DNA from: Larus michahellis
Taxonomy: Eukaryota > Chordata > Aves > Charadriiformes > Laridae
Assembly: GCF_964199755.1 (NCBI RefSeq)
Contig: NC_133917.1
Span: 3,479,501-3,543,500, forward strand
Direction of reading: 5' to 3'
Length of the DNA stretch: 64,000 nucleotides
The notes under the pieces were generated by a model that was given only the letters and a program-made list of their open reading frames with translations, made no database searches and had not been told where the DNA came from. A program made the translations under genes and the position numbers. Shown piece by piece: positions 32,601 through 43,800 of this stretch; within the stretch, counting starts at the first letter, position 1; every line of letters begins with the position of its first letter.

Positions 32601-35600
32601 CTTTGGGACCCATGAGCACCTTTGGGACCCAGCCATGTTGCTTTGGGAGCACGTGAGTGTCTTTGGGACCTGGCTGTGTGGTGTTGGGACCCAACCATGT
32701 TGCTTTGGGAGGACATAAGCATCCTCGGGACCCAGCCACGTGGCTTTGGGAGCCCGTGAGCATCTGTGGGACCCAACCATGTTGCTTTGGGAGGACATGA
32801 GCACCCTCGGGACCCAGCCACGTGGCTTTGGGAGCCCGTGAGCGTCTTTGGGACCCAACCGTGTTGTTTTGGGAGCACATGAGCATCTTTGGGAGCCATC
32901 CGTGTGGTGTTGGGACCCAGTCACATTGCTTTGGGAGCACATGAGTGGCTTTGGGACCCAACCACGTGGCTTTGGGAGCCCGTGAGCGTCTTTGGAACCC
33001 AACCACGTTGTTTTGGGAACATATGAGCATCTTTGGGACCCATCCATGTGGCTTTGGGACCCAGTAATGGTGCTTTGGGAGCTCGAGACCACCTTTGGGA
33101 ACCAACCACGTTGTTGTGGGAGGACGTGAGTGGCTTTGGGACCCGGCCGTGTGGCGTTGGGACCCAGCCCCGTTGCTTTGGGAGCTCATGAGCACCTTTG
33201 GGACCCATGAGCACCTTTGGGACCCAGCCCCGTTGCTTTGGGAGCACGTGAGTGTCCGTGGGACCCAACCGCATTGCTTTGGGAGCTCATGAGCATCTTT
33301 GGGACCTGACCGCATGGCTTTGGGACCCGGCCATGTCGTTTTGGGAGCACGTGAGTGTCTTTGGGATCCAACCACGTTGTTTTGGGAGCACACGAGCATC
33401 TTTGGGAACTGGCCATGTGGCGTTGGGACCCAACCATGTTGCTTTGGGAGGACATGAGCATCCTCAGAACCCAACCACGTGGCTTTGGGAGCCCGTGAGC
33501 GTCTTTGGGACCCAACTGTGTTGTTTTGGGAGCATGTGAGCATCTTTGGGAGCCGTCCATGTGGCTTTGGGACAAGGCCACGGTGCTTTGGGAGCACATG
33601 GGTGGCTTTGGGACCTGGCCACGTTCTTTTGGGAGCACGTGAGCATCTGTGGGACCCAACCGCGTTGTTTTGGGAGCACATGAGCATCTCTGGGACCCGG
33701 CCGCATGGCTTTGGGACCCGGCCGCATGGCTTTGGGACCCAGCCACGTTGTTTTGGGAGCAGACGAGCGTCTTTGGGACCTGGCCGTGTGGCGTTGGGGC
33801 CCAGCCATATGGCTTTGGAAGCCCGTGAGCATCTGTGGGACCCAACCATGTTGCTTTGGGAGGACATGAGCATCCTCGGGACCCAGCCACGTGGCTTTGG
33901 GAGCCCGTGAGCGTCTTTGGGACCCAACCGTGTTGTTTTGGGAGCAAGTGAGCATCTTTGGGAGCCATCCGTGTGGCGTTGGGACGCAGTCACATTGCTT
34001 TGGGAGCACGTGAGTGTCCGTGGGACCCAACCGCGTTGTTTTGGGAGCACATGAACATCTTTGGGAGCCATCCGTGTGGCGTTGGGACCCAGTCACGGTG
34101 CTTTGGGAGCACATCGGTGGCTTTGGGACCCAACCACGTTGTTTTGGCAGCCTGTGAGCATCGTTGGGACCCAACCATGTTGTTTTGGGAGCATGTGAGC
34201 ATCTTTGGGAGCCATCCATGTGGCTTTGAGACCCAGTAACGGTGCTTTGGGAGCACATCAGTGGCTTTGGGACCCAACCACGTTGTTGTGGGAGCATGTG
34301 AGTGGCTTTGTGACCCAGCTGTGTGGCGTTGAGACCCATTCCCATTGCTTTGGGAGCTCATGAGCACCTTTGGGACCCATGAGCACCTTTGGGACCCAGC
34401 CCCGTTGCTTTGGGAGCTTATGAGCACCTTTGGGACCCATGAGCACCTTTGGGACCCAGCCATGTTGCTTCGGGAGCACGTGAGTGTCCGTGGGACCCAA
34501 CTGCGTTGTTTTGGGAGCACGTGATCATCTTTGTGACCCGGACGCATGGCTTTGGGACCCGGCCATGTTGTTTTGGGAGCCTGTGAGCGGCTTTGGGACC
34601 TGGCCGTGTGGCTTTGGGACCCAGCCACGTTGCTTTGGGAGGACGTGAGCATTCTCGGGACCCAGCCATGTGGCTTTGGGACCTGGCCACGTTGCTTTGG
34701 GAGCCTGTGAGCGTCTTTGGGACCCAACTATGTTGCTTTTGTGAGCACATGAGTATCTTTGGGACCCAACCACATGGCTTTGGGAGCCTGTGAGTGTCTT
34801 TGGGACCCAGCCACGTTGCTTTGGGGGCCCATGAGCATCTTTGGGACCTGGCTGTGTGGCTTTAGGAGCACATGAGCATCTTTGGGACCCAGCCATGTTG
34901 CTTTGGGATGTGGCCACGTTGCTTTGGGACCTGGCCACGTTCCTTTGGGACCTGGCCATGTTGCTTTGGGAGCCCGTGAGCAGCTTTGGGACCCGGCCAC
35001 GGTGTTTCGGGAGCCCGTGAGCATCTTGGGGACGTGACCCTTCATGCCCCATGTGGATCCCGCTCTCTGCACCCACCAAATCTCCCAGCTGGGGTGGGAC
35101 GTGACCAGGCCTCACCTTGGCATGAGCCGAGGTGCTGGTCACCCCCAAACCTACGTGACGAGGACACCCCAAACCCGGTACAGAATTGTCACGGCTCCGT
35201 TCCCAGCATGGAGCTGGGTGGTTTCCAGTGTCACCTCTCCGTCCCAGCCTGTCTCACCTCCACCGTCAGCAAAAGCGAGGGGGTGGATGGAGCCGGTGGG
35301 CAGGGAGGAGCCCGGCCGTGGGGCTGGAAGTGGGGTAGCCCCCGCTCTGGGGGTGCTGACCCTCCCCTCTGCCCCAGGTCCAGCCCATCCAGCCGGCCCC
35401 GGCGCTCTCCCAGCCCGCCGTGGTGATGGCAAACCCTGCCCCAGCGGCGAAGGCTTCCTCCGCGCCCGTCCCCATCACCTGCTCCGAGACCCCCACCGTC
35501 AGCCAGCTGGTCTCCAGTGAGTCACGGCGGGGGATATTGGGGGGTGCTGGGGACTTGGAATCCCCTGGGAAGAACGGGGTGTGGGATCCCCTGGGATGGG

Positions 35601-38600
35601 GAGAGGGTGCTGGGAGTGCTGGGAAGGATACTGGTGGGATGCTGGAGTCTGGGATCCTCTGGGATGGGGAGAGGATGCTGGGGATACTGGTAGGATACTG
35701 GTAGGATACCAAGATCTGGGATCGGAAGAGGGTGCTGGGGATATTGGGGGGCATACTGGGATCTGGGATCCCCTGGGAAGAGGAATACTGGGGACTGCGC
35801 TCCCCCGCGATGGGGAAAGGATGCTGGGGATACCGGAGGGGGATACTGGAAGAATGATGGGATTCTGGGATGCCCTGGGAAGAGGGATACTGGGGACTGC
35901 GCCCCTCTGGGATGGGGAGAGGATGCTGGGGGTATTGAGGGGGATACTGGTGAGATCCTGGGCTCTGGGATCCCCTGGGAAGAGGAATACCGGAGACTGT
36001 GCTCCCCTGGGATGAGGAGAGGATACGGGGGGGGATACTGGAAGGATGTCGGGGTCTGGGATCCCCTGGGATGGGGAGAGGGTGCTGCGCACCCGCACTC
36101 TGCATCCTTGGGGATGACCACCGGCACCCAGCCTTCGTTAGGGAGCCTAATGAAGGGGATGCTCGTTATGGCGGCGGGGAGGGAGAGGCGGCTCCGTGGC
36201 CATTTCACGGCAGCCCCCGCATCCCTCCTTGGGCAGAGCCCCCGGCTCCCAACAGCAGCGCGGAGGAGGACGGGATTAACCTGGAGGAGATCCGGGAATT
36301 CGCCAAGAACTTCAAGATCCGGCGCTTGTCCCTCGGGCTGACGCAGACGCAGGTGGGACAGGCCCTGACGGCCACCGAGGGACCCGCGTACAGCCAGTCG
36401 GCCATCTGCAGGTACCACCGGCCGCCTCCGCGGGGTCACCGCCCCTCCGGCGGGAATCGGGGAAAGAGAGGGAAATCAGGGAATAGGAGGAAAAGCAGAG
36501 AAAGGGGGGGAAGTGAGAGAAAAGGAGGGGTATTGGGGAAAGGAGGGAAATCAGAGGAAAGGGAGGAAATTGGAGGAAAAGAGGAAAATTGGAGGAAAAG
36601 AGGGAAGTTGGAGGAAAAGAGGGAAGTTGGAAAATTGGAGGAAAATCAGAGGAAAGGAGGAGAAGTAGAGAAAGGGGGGGAAATTGAAGAAAAGGGGGGG
36701 AATGGAGAAAGGAGGGAAATCGGAGGAAAGGGAGGAAATTGGAGGAAAAGAGGAAAGCTGGAGGAAAAGAGGGAAGTTGGAAAATCGGAGGAAAATCGGA
36801 GGAAAGGAGGAAAAATAGAGAAAGGGGGGGAAATTGGAGAAAAGGGGGGGAATGGAGAAAGGGAGGAAATTGGAGAAAACTGGGAAAATTAGAGAATGGG
36901 GTGAAATTGGAGAAAAGGGGGAAAATTGGGGGGGGGAAGTTGGAGAAAAGGAAAAAGGGAGGAAAAGGAAACGTGGAGAAAGGGGGGAAAACATAAAAGG
37001 AGGAAAAATGGGTAAAAGGAGGAAAATTAGGGAAAGGGAGGAAAACTGGAGAAAGGGAGGAAAATTGGAGAATGGGGAATCGGAGAAAGGAGGAAAAATG
37101 GAGTGAAGGAGGAGAACTAGAGAACGGGAGGAAAGTGGGAGAAAGGGAGGGAAATGAGAGGAAGAGAGGAAAGTTGGAGAAAAGAAGAAAAACTGGGGGA
37201 AAGAAGGAAAATTAGAGAAAAGGAGGGAAGTGGGGAAAATGGAGGAAAATCTGAGAAAGGGAGGAAAATCTGAGAAAAGGAGGAAAGTTAGAGGAAAGAG
37301 GGGAAAATGGAGAAAGGGAGGAAAATTGGAGAAAAGGAGGAAATTTGGAGAAAAGGAAGATTAAGGAAAGGGAGGGAAATGGGAGGAAAGGAGGAAAATG
37401 TGAGAAAAGGAAAATTAGGGAAACGGAGGAAAATGGGAGAAATGGAGGGAAATGGGAGAAAAGGAGGAAAGTGGGAGAAAAGGAGGAAAGTGGGAGAAAA
37501 GGAAAATTAGGGAAAGGGAGGGAAATGGGAGAAAAGGAAGGAAATGGAAGAAAAGGAGGGAAATGGGAGAAAAGGAAAATTAGGGAAAGGGAGGGAAATG
37601 GGAGAAAAGGAGGAAAATGGGAGAAAAGGAAGATTAGGGAAAGGGAGGGAAATGGGAAAAAAGGAGGAAAATGGGGGAAAAGGAGGACAACTGGAGAAAA
37701 GTAAACTACAGGAAGGGAGGGAAGTGGGAGAAAAGGAGGAAAATGGGTGAAAAGGAAAATTAGGGAAACAGAGGGAAATGGGAGAAATGGAGGGAAATGG
37801 GAGAAAAGGAGCAAAGTGGGAGAAAAGGAGCAAAGTGGGAGAAAAGGAAAATTAGGGAAAGCGAGAGAAATGGGAGAAAAGGAGGGAAATGGGAGAAAAG
37901 GAGGAAAATCGGAGAAAAGGAAGATTAGGGAAAAGGAGGGAAATTGGAAAAAAGGAGGAAAATGGGAGAAAAGGAGGAAAACTGGAGAAAAGAAAAATTA
38001 GGGAAACGGAGAGAAATGGGAGAAATGGAGGAAAGTGGGAGAAAAGGAGGAATATGGGAGAAAAGGAAAATTAGGGAAAGGGAGGGAAATGGGAGAAAAG
38101 GAGGGAAATTGGGGAAAAGGAAGATTAGGGAAAGGGAGGGAAATGGGAAAAAAGGAGGAAAATGGGGGAAAAGGAGGACAACTGGAGAAAAGTAAACTAC
38201 AGGAAGGGAGGGAAGTGGGAGAAAAGGAGGAAAATGGGTGAAAAGGAGGGGGGCTGGGGTCGCTGCCCACGAAGCCCCTCACCGCGGCGTCGCTCCCCGC
38301 CGTGGTCTCCCCGGCTGCCCCCCAACCCCGCCGTGGCGTGTGTGTCTGTCCCCCCCCACCCCCCCCCCCTTCCCCTCCCCCGGTCCTCGCCCACCTCCCT
38401 GAGTTTTTCTGGCCGCAGGTTCGAGAAGCTGGACATCACCCCGAAAAGCGCCCAGAAGCTGAAACCGGTGCTGGAGAAATGGTTGAGCGAAGCCGAGCTG
38501 CGAAACCAAGAAGGGCAACAAAACCTGATGGAATTCGTCGGGGGGGAACCTTCCAAAAAAAGGAAGCGCCGCACCTCCTTCACCCCCCAGGCCATCGAAG

Positions 38601-38764
38601 CTCTCAACGCCTACTTCGAGAAGAACGCCTTGCCCACCGGCCAGGAGATCACCGAAATCGCCAAGGAGCTCAACTACGACCGCGAAGTCGTCCGCGTCTG
38701 GTTCTGCAACCGCCGCCAGACCCTCAAAAACACCAGTAAACTCAACGTCTTTCAAATCCCCTAA
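26642..38764 (+). CDS. POU6F1: POU class 6 homeobox 1 (POU6F1, Brn-5), ten coding exons
   Basis: Coding exons are 26642-26695, 27517-27715, 29513-29634, 30124-30349, 31040-31275, 31674-31802, 31991-32206, 35378-35516, 36237-36411 and 38419-38764. They encode 613 residues (human about 611 as recalled), and all junctions are GT-AG and in frame. POU6F1 is a nuclear sequence-specific transcription factor expressed mainly in brain. Residues 1-440 form the Gln/Pro/Ala-rich activation region, including VNEQVIVMSSHETIRVLEVG, LTQENLATVV and two LTNAQGQV/LLNAQGQV repeats. The POU-specific domain spans about 450-525 (DGINLEEIREFAKNF, SLGLTQTQVGQAL, YSQSAICRFEKLDI). The homeodomain spans about 547-606 (KRRTSFTPQAIEALNAYFEK, WFCNRRQTLKN), ending SKLNVFQIP. 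An intron splits the POU-specific domain inside codon 499. Large arrays fill introns 7, 8 and 9. A 5' UTR exon starts at 26599, so the promoter lies further upstream. Confidence 0.96.
32268..35035 (+). repeat. 42-bp minisatellite in POU6F1 intron 7, about 65 copies
   Basis: Each unit is two related halves of about 21 bases: TTTGGGAGCACGTGAGTGTC-like and TTTGGGACCCAACCACGTTG-like. The period of 42 is a multiple of three and the unit lacks stops in several frames, so long open frames appear on both strands, including one of more than 700 codons on the minus strand. They encode only the repeat and overlap POU6F1 exons antisense; I do not call them genes. Confidence 0.95.
35560..36095 (+). repeat. 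Tandem repeat in POU6F1 intron 8
   Basis: CTGGGATCCCCTGGGA-like and GATGGGGAGAGGATGCTGGG-like phrases recur about six times at 65-105 base spacing. The array fills most of the intron between the exons ending at 35516 and starting at 36237. Confidence 0.88.
36450..38250 (+). repeat. Nearly C-free G/A-rich satellite in POU6F1 intron 9
   Basis: Units such as GGGAAATGGGAGAAAAGGAGG and GGAAAATTAGGGAAAGGGAG repeat for 1.8 kb with only isolated cytosines. A segment with GGACAACTGGAGAAAAGTAA occurs both near 37680-37750 and near 38170-38240, showing a higher-order duplication about 490 bases apart. It fills the intron between the two exons of the POU domain. Confidence 0.93.
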
Positions 38765-39610
38765 ACCGGGGAGGGGGATGTGCCCCCCCTGCCCCGACAC
38801 ACACCCACCCCCCCGACCCCATCGCCCACCCCTTCCCCCCGCCGACCTCCTGCCATCAGCACTTTTGCCACCGACTTTGTCCCCCCCCGGCCCCGCGGTG
38901 GGGGGCTGGGGGGGCTCCGCCACCCCGCCTCCGCCCGTAGCTGTGTCCGTGTGTCCGTCTCTCCCCTTTCCTCCGCATCACACATGACCTAAGCGTGTTC
39001 GCGTCGGGCGTCGCGCCTGCCTCCTGCCTCCTCCTGCCTGCGACGCGCGTGGTGACAGCCCCCCTGCCTGCACGCGCCTCTCCTGCCCCCCGAGTGTCGT
39101 GTCCCCCCCCCCTCCCACACACACACACAAAAAAAAGGAGTGATTTTCATTTTTTGGTCGTTTTCCCGTGTTTCCGCGGTCCGCGGTAGCGTCGCGGCTC
39201 GTTAGGGGTGAGCCCCGATTTAATTTCACACACACCCCCCCGCCCCGCTTTGATTTCGGCGGTCCCCCACCTCCTGCCCACCGGTGCGAGGGGCTTCTCG
39301 GTGCCACCCCCGCGCCACGGGGGACGTTGTGGTGGTTGGGGACTTCACCACCATCCCGAGAGGGGTTCTGGGGGGGGTGAACCCCATAGCAGAGGCAGCA
39401 CCCCCTCCCCGCCTCCCCCCACCGTCACCTGGGGGCCAGGCGGGTTGGGGGACTCCATTCCTCGCCCCCGCCCGAGCCCGGGGAGCGACGGGGAGAGGTT
39501 TGAGGTGGCTGGAAGGGGGAGGTTTGGGGGGACGGGGAGGGGACGCTGGACACGGCAGACTGATGCACTTGATGTAGTGATGTGAAATAAACAGTATTTT
39601 TCTTTTTTCT
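38765..39610 (+). other. POU6F1: POU6F1 3' UTR
   Basis: C-rich sequence follows the stop codon. A canonical AATAAA lies at 39586-39591, giving a UTR of about 840 bases. Short CA runs occur near 39115-39128. Confidence 0.7.
39586..39591 (+). terminator. POU6F1: POU6F1 polyadenylation signal
   Basis: AATAAA is followed by a T-rich stretch (CAGTATTTTTCTTTTTTC) that fits a downstream element. Confidence 0.75.
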
Positions 39611-39959
39611 TTTCCTTTCCCCTTTTTTTCGGGGTGTGGGTGCGTGTGGGGGGGTGTGTGTGTACCTGCTCCCCCTCCCTGTTCCCAAACCCAGGGGGGA
39701 CACGGAGGGAAGGCTGCTCTTGGCACCCAGGTTTTTGGGAAAGCAGCTCCGAGGATGGAGCTGGGCCGCCATCGTTCCCTCCACCCCCGCAGCAGCCCCG
39801 GGAGGGAGAAAACACCACGACCAACCCCCCTCCCGGGCCCCCCGGCCCGCTGCCGGTTGAGACCCGCGCAACTCAGCACACGCATGAGCCAGGGCCGGGC
39901 CTCGAACCCGCGACCTCCGGGAACCTCTGCACGGACCCGAGCGCCCCACCCCGCGCCTC

Positions 39960-40200
39960 TCCCGCCCCGCCCCCCGACCAATCCCCGCGTGGCGGGCCAG
40001 AAGCGAAGCTCTCCATTGGCTACCTCCCTCCGCGCGTCACCCGGCGGCGCGCGGCTCCCATTGGCTGGGCGAGGCGGCGGGGCGGGGCCGCCTCCCCGCT
40101 GGCGGCGGGGGCGGGGGGTCGGCGGCGCCGCCGCCTCCATCTTGCGGGGGCCGCGGCCCGGGGCCCTCGTCGGGGCGGCAGCGGGCGCGGCGGGGCCGGG
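39960..40200 (+). promoter_or_regulatory. TFCP2: TFCP2 CpG-island promoter with three CCAAT boxes and a YY1-like site
   Basis: CCAAT boxes lie at 39978-39982 (plus) and, inverted as ATTGG, at 40015-40019 and 40060-40064. CCATCTTG at 40137-40144 is a YY1-type element, often found at start sites. GC boxes lie between. There is no TATA box. Transcription probably starts near 40135-40150, about 530 bases past the POU6F1 poly(A) signal. Whether the ATG at 40896 is in the same exon or follows an early intron is unresolved. Confidence 0.6.
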
Positions 40201-40369
40201 GAGGGCTCTGCAGCGGGGTCCGGGGGGCCCAGCCCCTCAGGAAGGCGGCCTTGGGGTTGCGCGGGGCCTCGGGGGCGGCCGCTGGCAGCTTCTGGGGGGG
40301 GGTTGGCCTTTGAGAGGGGGGCGGTGGGGCCTGAGGGGTCCTCTCGGAGGGCAGCCCCGTGTGGGGGGT

Positions 40370-40720
40370 GAAGGGCTTTGAGGGGGCTGTAAGGCTTTAG
40401 GTTTGCTGTAAGGCCTGAGGGGGCTGTAGGGTTTTCGGGGGGCTCTAGGGCCTGGGGGGGCTCTAGGGCTTTAGGGAGGCTGTAGGGCCTGGGGAGGTGT
40501 AGGGCTTTGGGGGGGCTCTAGGGCCTGGGGATCCCCTGGGGGCGCAGCGCCTCGGGGCGAGGGTGTCAGTAGGGCCCGGGGTCCCCCGGGGGTGCAGTCC
40601 CTTGGGAGGGGGGCTGAGGGTTTTGGGGGTCCCCGGAGGACAAGGTCCCCTGGGGGGTGTCTGTAGGCCTTGGGGTGTTTGGGGTTCACGCAGCCCCTTG
40701 AAGGGTTTGGGGGGGTGCAG
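40370..40720 (+). repeat. G-rich short tandem repeats between TFCP2 promoter and start codon
   Basis: GGGGGCTCTAGGGCCTGGGG and GGCTGTAGGGCTTT-like phrases recur several times, giving a decayed minisatellite in the 5' UTR or first intron of TFCP2. Confidence 0.75.
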
Positions 40721-40895
40721 CAGCCGGGGTGTGGGTCCTGGGGGTCCCCAAGTCAGCCACCCCGGGAGAGGGTCCCCTGAGGAGAAAGGGAGAGCGAGTT
40801 CAACTCCCCGCTGCCAGGGGCGACCCCCGCTGCCCTCCCCCACGGGGGACACGGCCCCCTTGCCCGGGGCCTGCGCCCCCCGCCTGTGGGTGAGG

Positions 40896-43800
40896 ATGGC
40901 CTGGGCCCTGAAGCTGCCGCTGGCCGACGAGGTGATCGAGTCCGGGCTGGTGCAGGACTTCGATGCCAGCCTGTCGGGCATCGGCCAGGAGCTGGGCGCC
41001 GGGGCCTACAGCATGAGGTAGGTCACCCCAAAGGGCCCGTCCTGCGCCTGGGAGAGGAGCTGGCCACCCTGGGGGGCTCAGGGTGGGCTGATGACCCCCA
41101 AAATGCACCTAAAGATGGGAACCGAGCTGCCTGATGGCACGTTCGGTGGCCAAGGGGGTGGTTCAGGAGGGAGCCGGGCGCTCGGCTCTGGGGCATGGTG
41201 GTGGCCGCCTGAAGTTGGGACGGAGTCGTGGTTGGAAAGAGCCTGTCGGGGCTTCGCTGGGCAGCCCTTTTGGAGAGTGGTTGCGCTTGAGGGTGTGGGG
41301 CTGCGCAGCCCCAGCGCTGCACTGGGTCTCTGGTCTCCTCATGTCCACAAAGTGCAGCTGAATCGCCCAGGCTTAGTCCCAGGCTTCTCCTCTGCTGCTG
41401 GTTAGAAGAGCCCGCGGCTGGTTGCTTTGGTTTTATGCAGCGTACGGTAATCGCCCCAGGAGCAGTGCTTTGCCCTAATTAACCATCCTCCCGGAGGAAC
41501 ACACTTCAGGTTTTTTCGTGTCAGACCAGCTCTGTCCTTCTGACTCTGAGCTAAACTGGGAGCAAAGGAGAGGACCAGGACCCCCACGGGGTCCAACGCC
41601 CCGTGCAGGGATTGGAATCGGGACCTCGTAGCGTCGGGTTCTCAACCCTCATTGCACAAATACGTGGCCCATGCTCTGGAGATGGGTCCCGGCTTGCTTC
41701 GTCTCTCTGCCCTCCCGCTCCCGGCTCTGGCATCCAGCCGCTCGGCCGAGCCTCCGTGCAGCAGCAAGGCCAAAGCGCTGCATCGTGCTTGCGGTTTGAG
41801 ACCCGATAACGCCTCGTTTGTGGCTGTGTGAGTTCTAACAGGGAAGCGCAGCCCGTGGATGAGGTGTTGGACTGGATGGGGTCAGCCCAGTTGGTTCGCG
41901 AGCGGCCACACGCGTCCCCGCTGCCATCCTTGATTAAGTAGCTCCATTGTGGTCCAGTGCAGGTCCACCGCCATCAGTGAGAGAGCTGCCTTGGTGTAAT
42001 TTGGGGCGAGAGCTTTGTTAGTTCAAACGCAACTTCTGTTCCACTTGTGTTCATCCTGGGAGCTCCTCGGCTGGAAGTCAGGAGGGAGGAGGAGGTGGAT
42101 CCGTCCCCACAGACCCGAGGCAGGAGCTGGGCACGCAGGCGGGCGGCGAGGAAAGGTCTGGAGGTTGGGGCTGAGGTTAAGCCGTCCGGGAGGAAGATGC
42201 CGCAGGAGGATGCCTTGACTCCAGCCTGGGGCTTTCTGAGGGGGCTGCAACTGGACATGGTAAAAGTCAGAATTAAAAATGACCCATCGGGTGGTTGTTC
42301 GCGGTAAAACAGGCTGGAAAGCAGCTCCCAGCCCGCTGCCCTTTTCCAGGGGAAGTGGAAGGGCAGCTCTTCTCATCCCTCCGTCTCTCCTGCCTTCCAG
42401 GGATGAGGAGTGTCAGCACCTTCCCAAAGTTATCCCTGACCGCCGTTAGGATCTGTCACAACCTTTGGCGTTTATTTAACTGGAGTGCTTGGGGGAAAAT
42501 TAAAGCCCCAAAGACGTGGGGGCTCGGAGGGAGCGTGTCCGTCACCTCTCCCGGCAATGGTGACACCGAGCGCTTTTCGGAGGAGGGATTCCTCCTGCAT
42601 TACCTTTGATGGGGAGGGAGGGAATGAGTTTCCCAGGTGTGCAGGGGAGGTCAAGCTTTGCTTGGAGGGGGGGGGATTCGTGACACTTCAAAGCTCTTTT
42701 TTTGTCCCCTTTCCCCTTCCTTTCGGGCAAGGGGTCGCGTGCACTAACGCTCCCCCTCTCAGATGGGGCGAGCGAAGGTTTTGTGGATCACCTTAACTCG
42801 CCCCCGCTGAGCTAAAACCCGTTGGCCGTGCAGCAAAGTTTTCCTTGCACAAGGAAATCTTGCAGCTGTGAGCTTCGAGGCGTTTACATCCTTTACCTAC
42901 CGTGGCTGACCCAGCTGGGCACCAGTTCTCGGCGCTGGAGGTTTCCCGAGGCCACAACTCTTCACCAAACCGGCTGCAAAGCTTTTCCACACCGGCGTCA
43001 CCGGCGCAAAAGGGCTCTGAGCTGGGTGACGGTGGCGCGGTGGCTGTGCCGCTGCTCTGAGCCCGTGCTGTGCTCTCTGTGGGGCTCGCTCGGCCGCCTG
43101 AAACCCGACTCTCTTTTTCGGAGACTTTTCTTGACCTACGCTGCCCGTAAATAGAGCGTGTGCCCCCGTAGGTGAGCGCGCCGACCTTCCTGTCCTGACA
43201 TCTGACATTTTCTCTCCGTGTCGCGGGAAGCGGGGAAAGGTTTCAACAGGCACCTCGGGTTTTGAGAGCGTTTGCGGCTTTTCCTGTGCTTGCCCCGTGG
43301 GGGTTTTCTGCGTTCATCCCTTCTCCCTATGGAAGAGGCACGATACTACCTTGGGAGCGAGTGCTGGTAGGTGGTGGAGGAGGATGAGGGTTGTTGCTCG
43401 GGCCGGAAGCTTTTTCTTGTTTGAGTTGTATGTTAGGATTGTGCTTTGCGTTTGTTAACGAGCCTTAATTCTTGGCGTTACTGTTGTTCCCTGGAATTAG
43501 GTCTTTAAGCGAGCGGAGGTGGCTTTAGAGGTGATAATCGGGCTTTGACTGAACACTTCCATCCACAGAGTTTTCCTGTAATTATTTTTTTCACCTTTTT
43601 TCCAGGAGATTCTCTCTCACCCCGGAACCGGAGGCCTTAAGTGAAGTGTGTTTCCCCAAAAGCATGTTAAATTGCACAGTGAAATATCGTTGTGGTGGTG
43701 TTTTTTTTTTTTAAAGGGAGGTGTGGTGCCAGGAGCTGCAGGAACTTCTCCAGGTGCCGTTGGAGCAGGCAGGGCTTTGTGTGGGTTTGTCCAAAGAAAA

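Noticed and set aside
31768-34071. Minus-strand open frame of 767 codons with a 14-residue repeat
   Set aside because: It is the 42-bp minisatellite read antisense, running into antisense POU6F1 exons. The period is divisible by three and the unit lacks stops; no domain or splice evidence supports a protein.
39845-39990. tRNA-like B-box (GGTTCGAGGCC) on the minus strand in the TFCP2 CpG island
   Set aside because: A T-arm-like hairpin is present, but I could not find matching acceptor and anticodon arms or a proper A-box at the right distance. It may be chance in GC-rich DNA.
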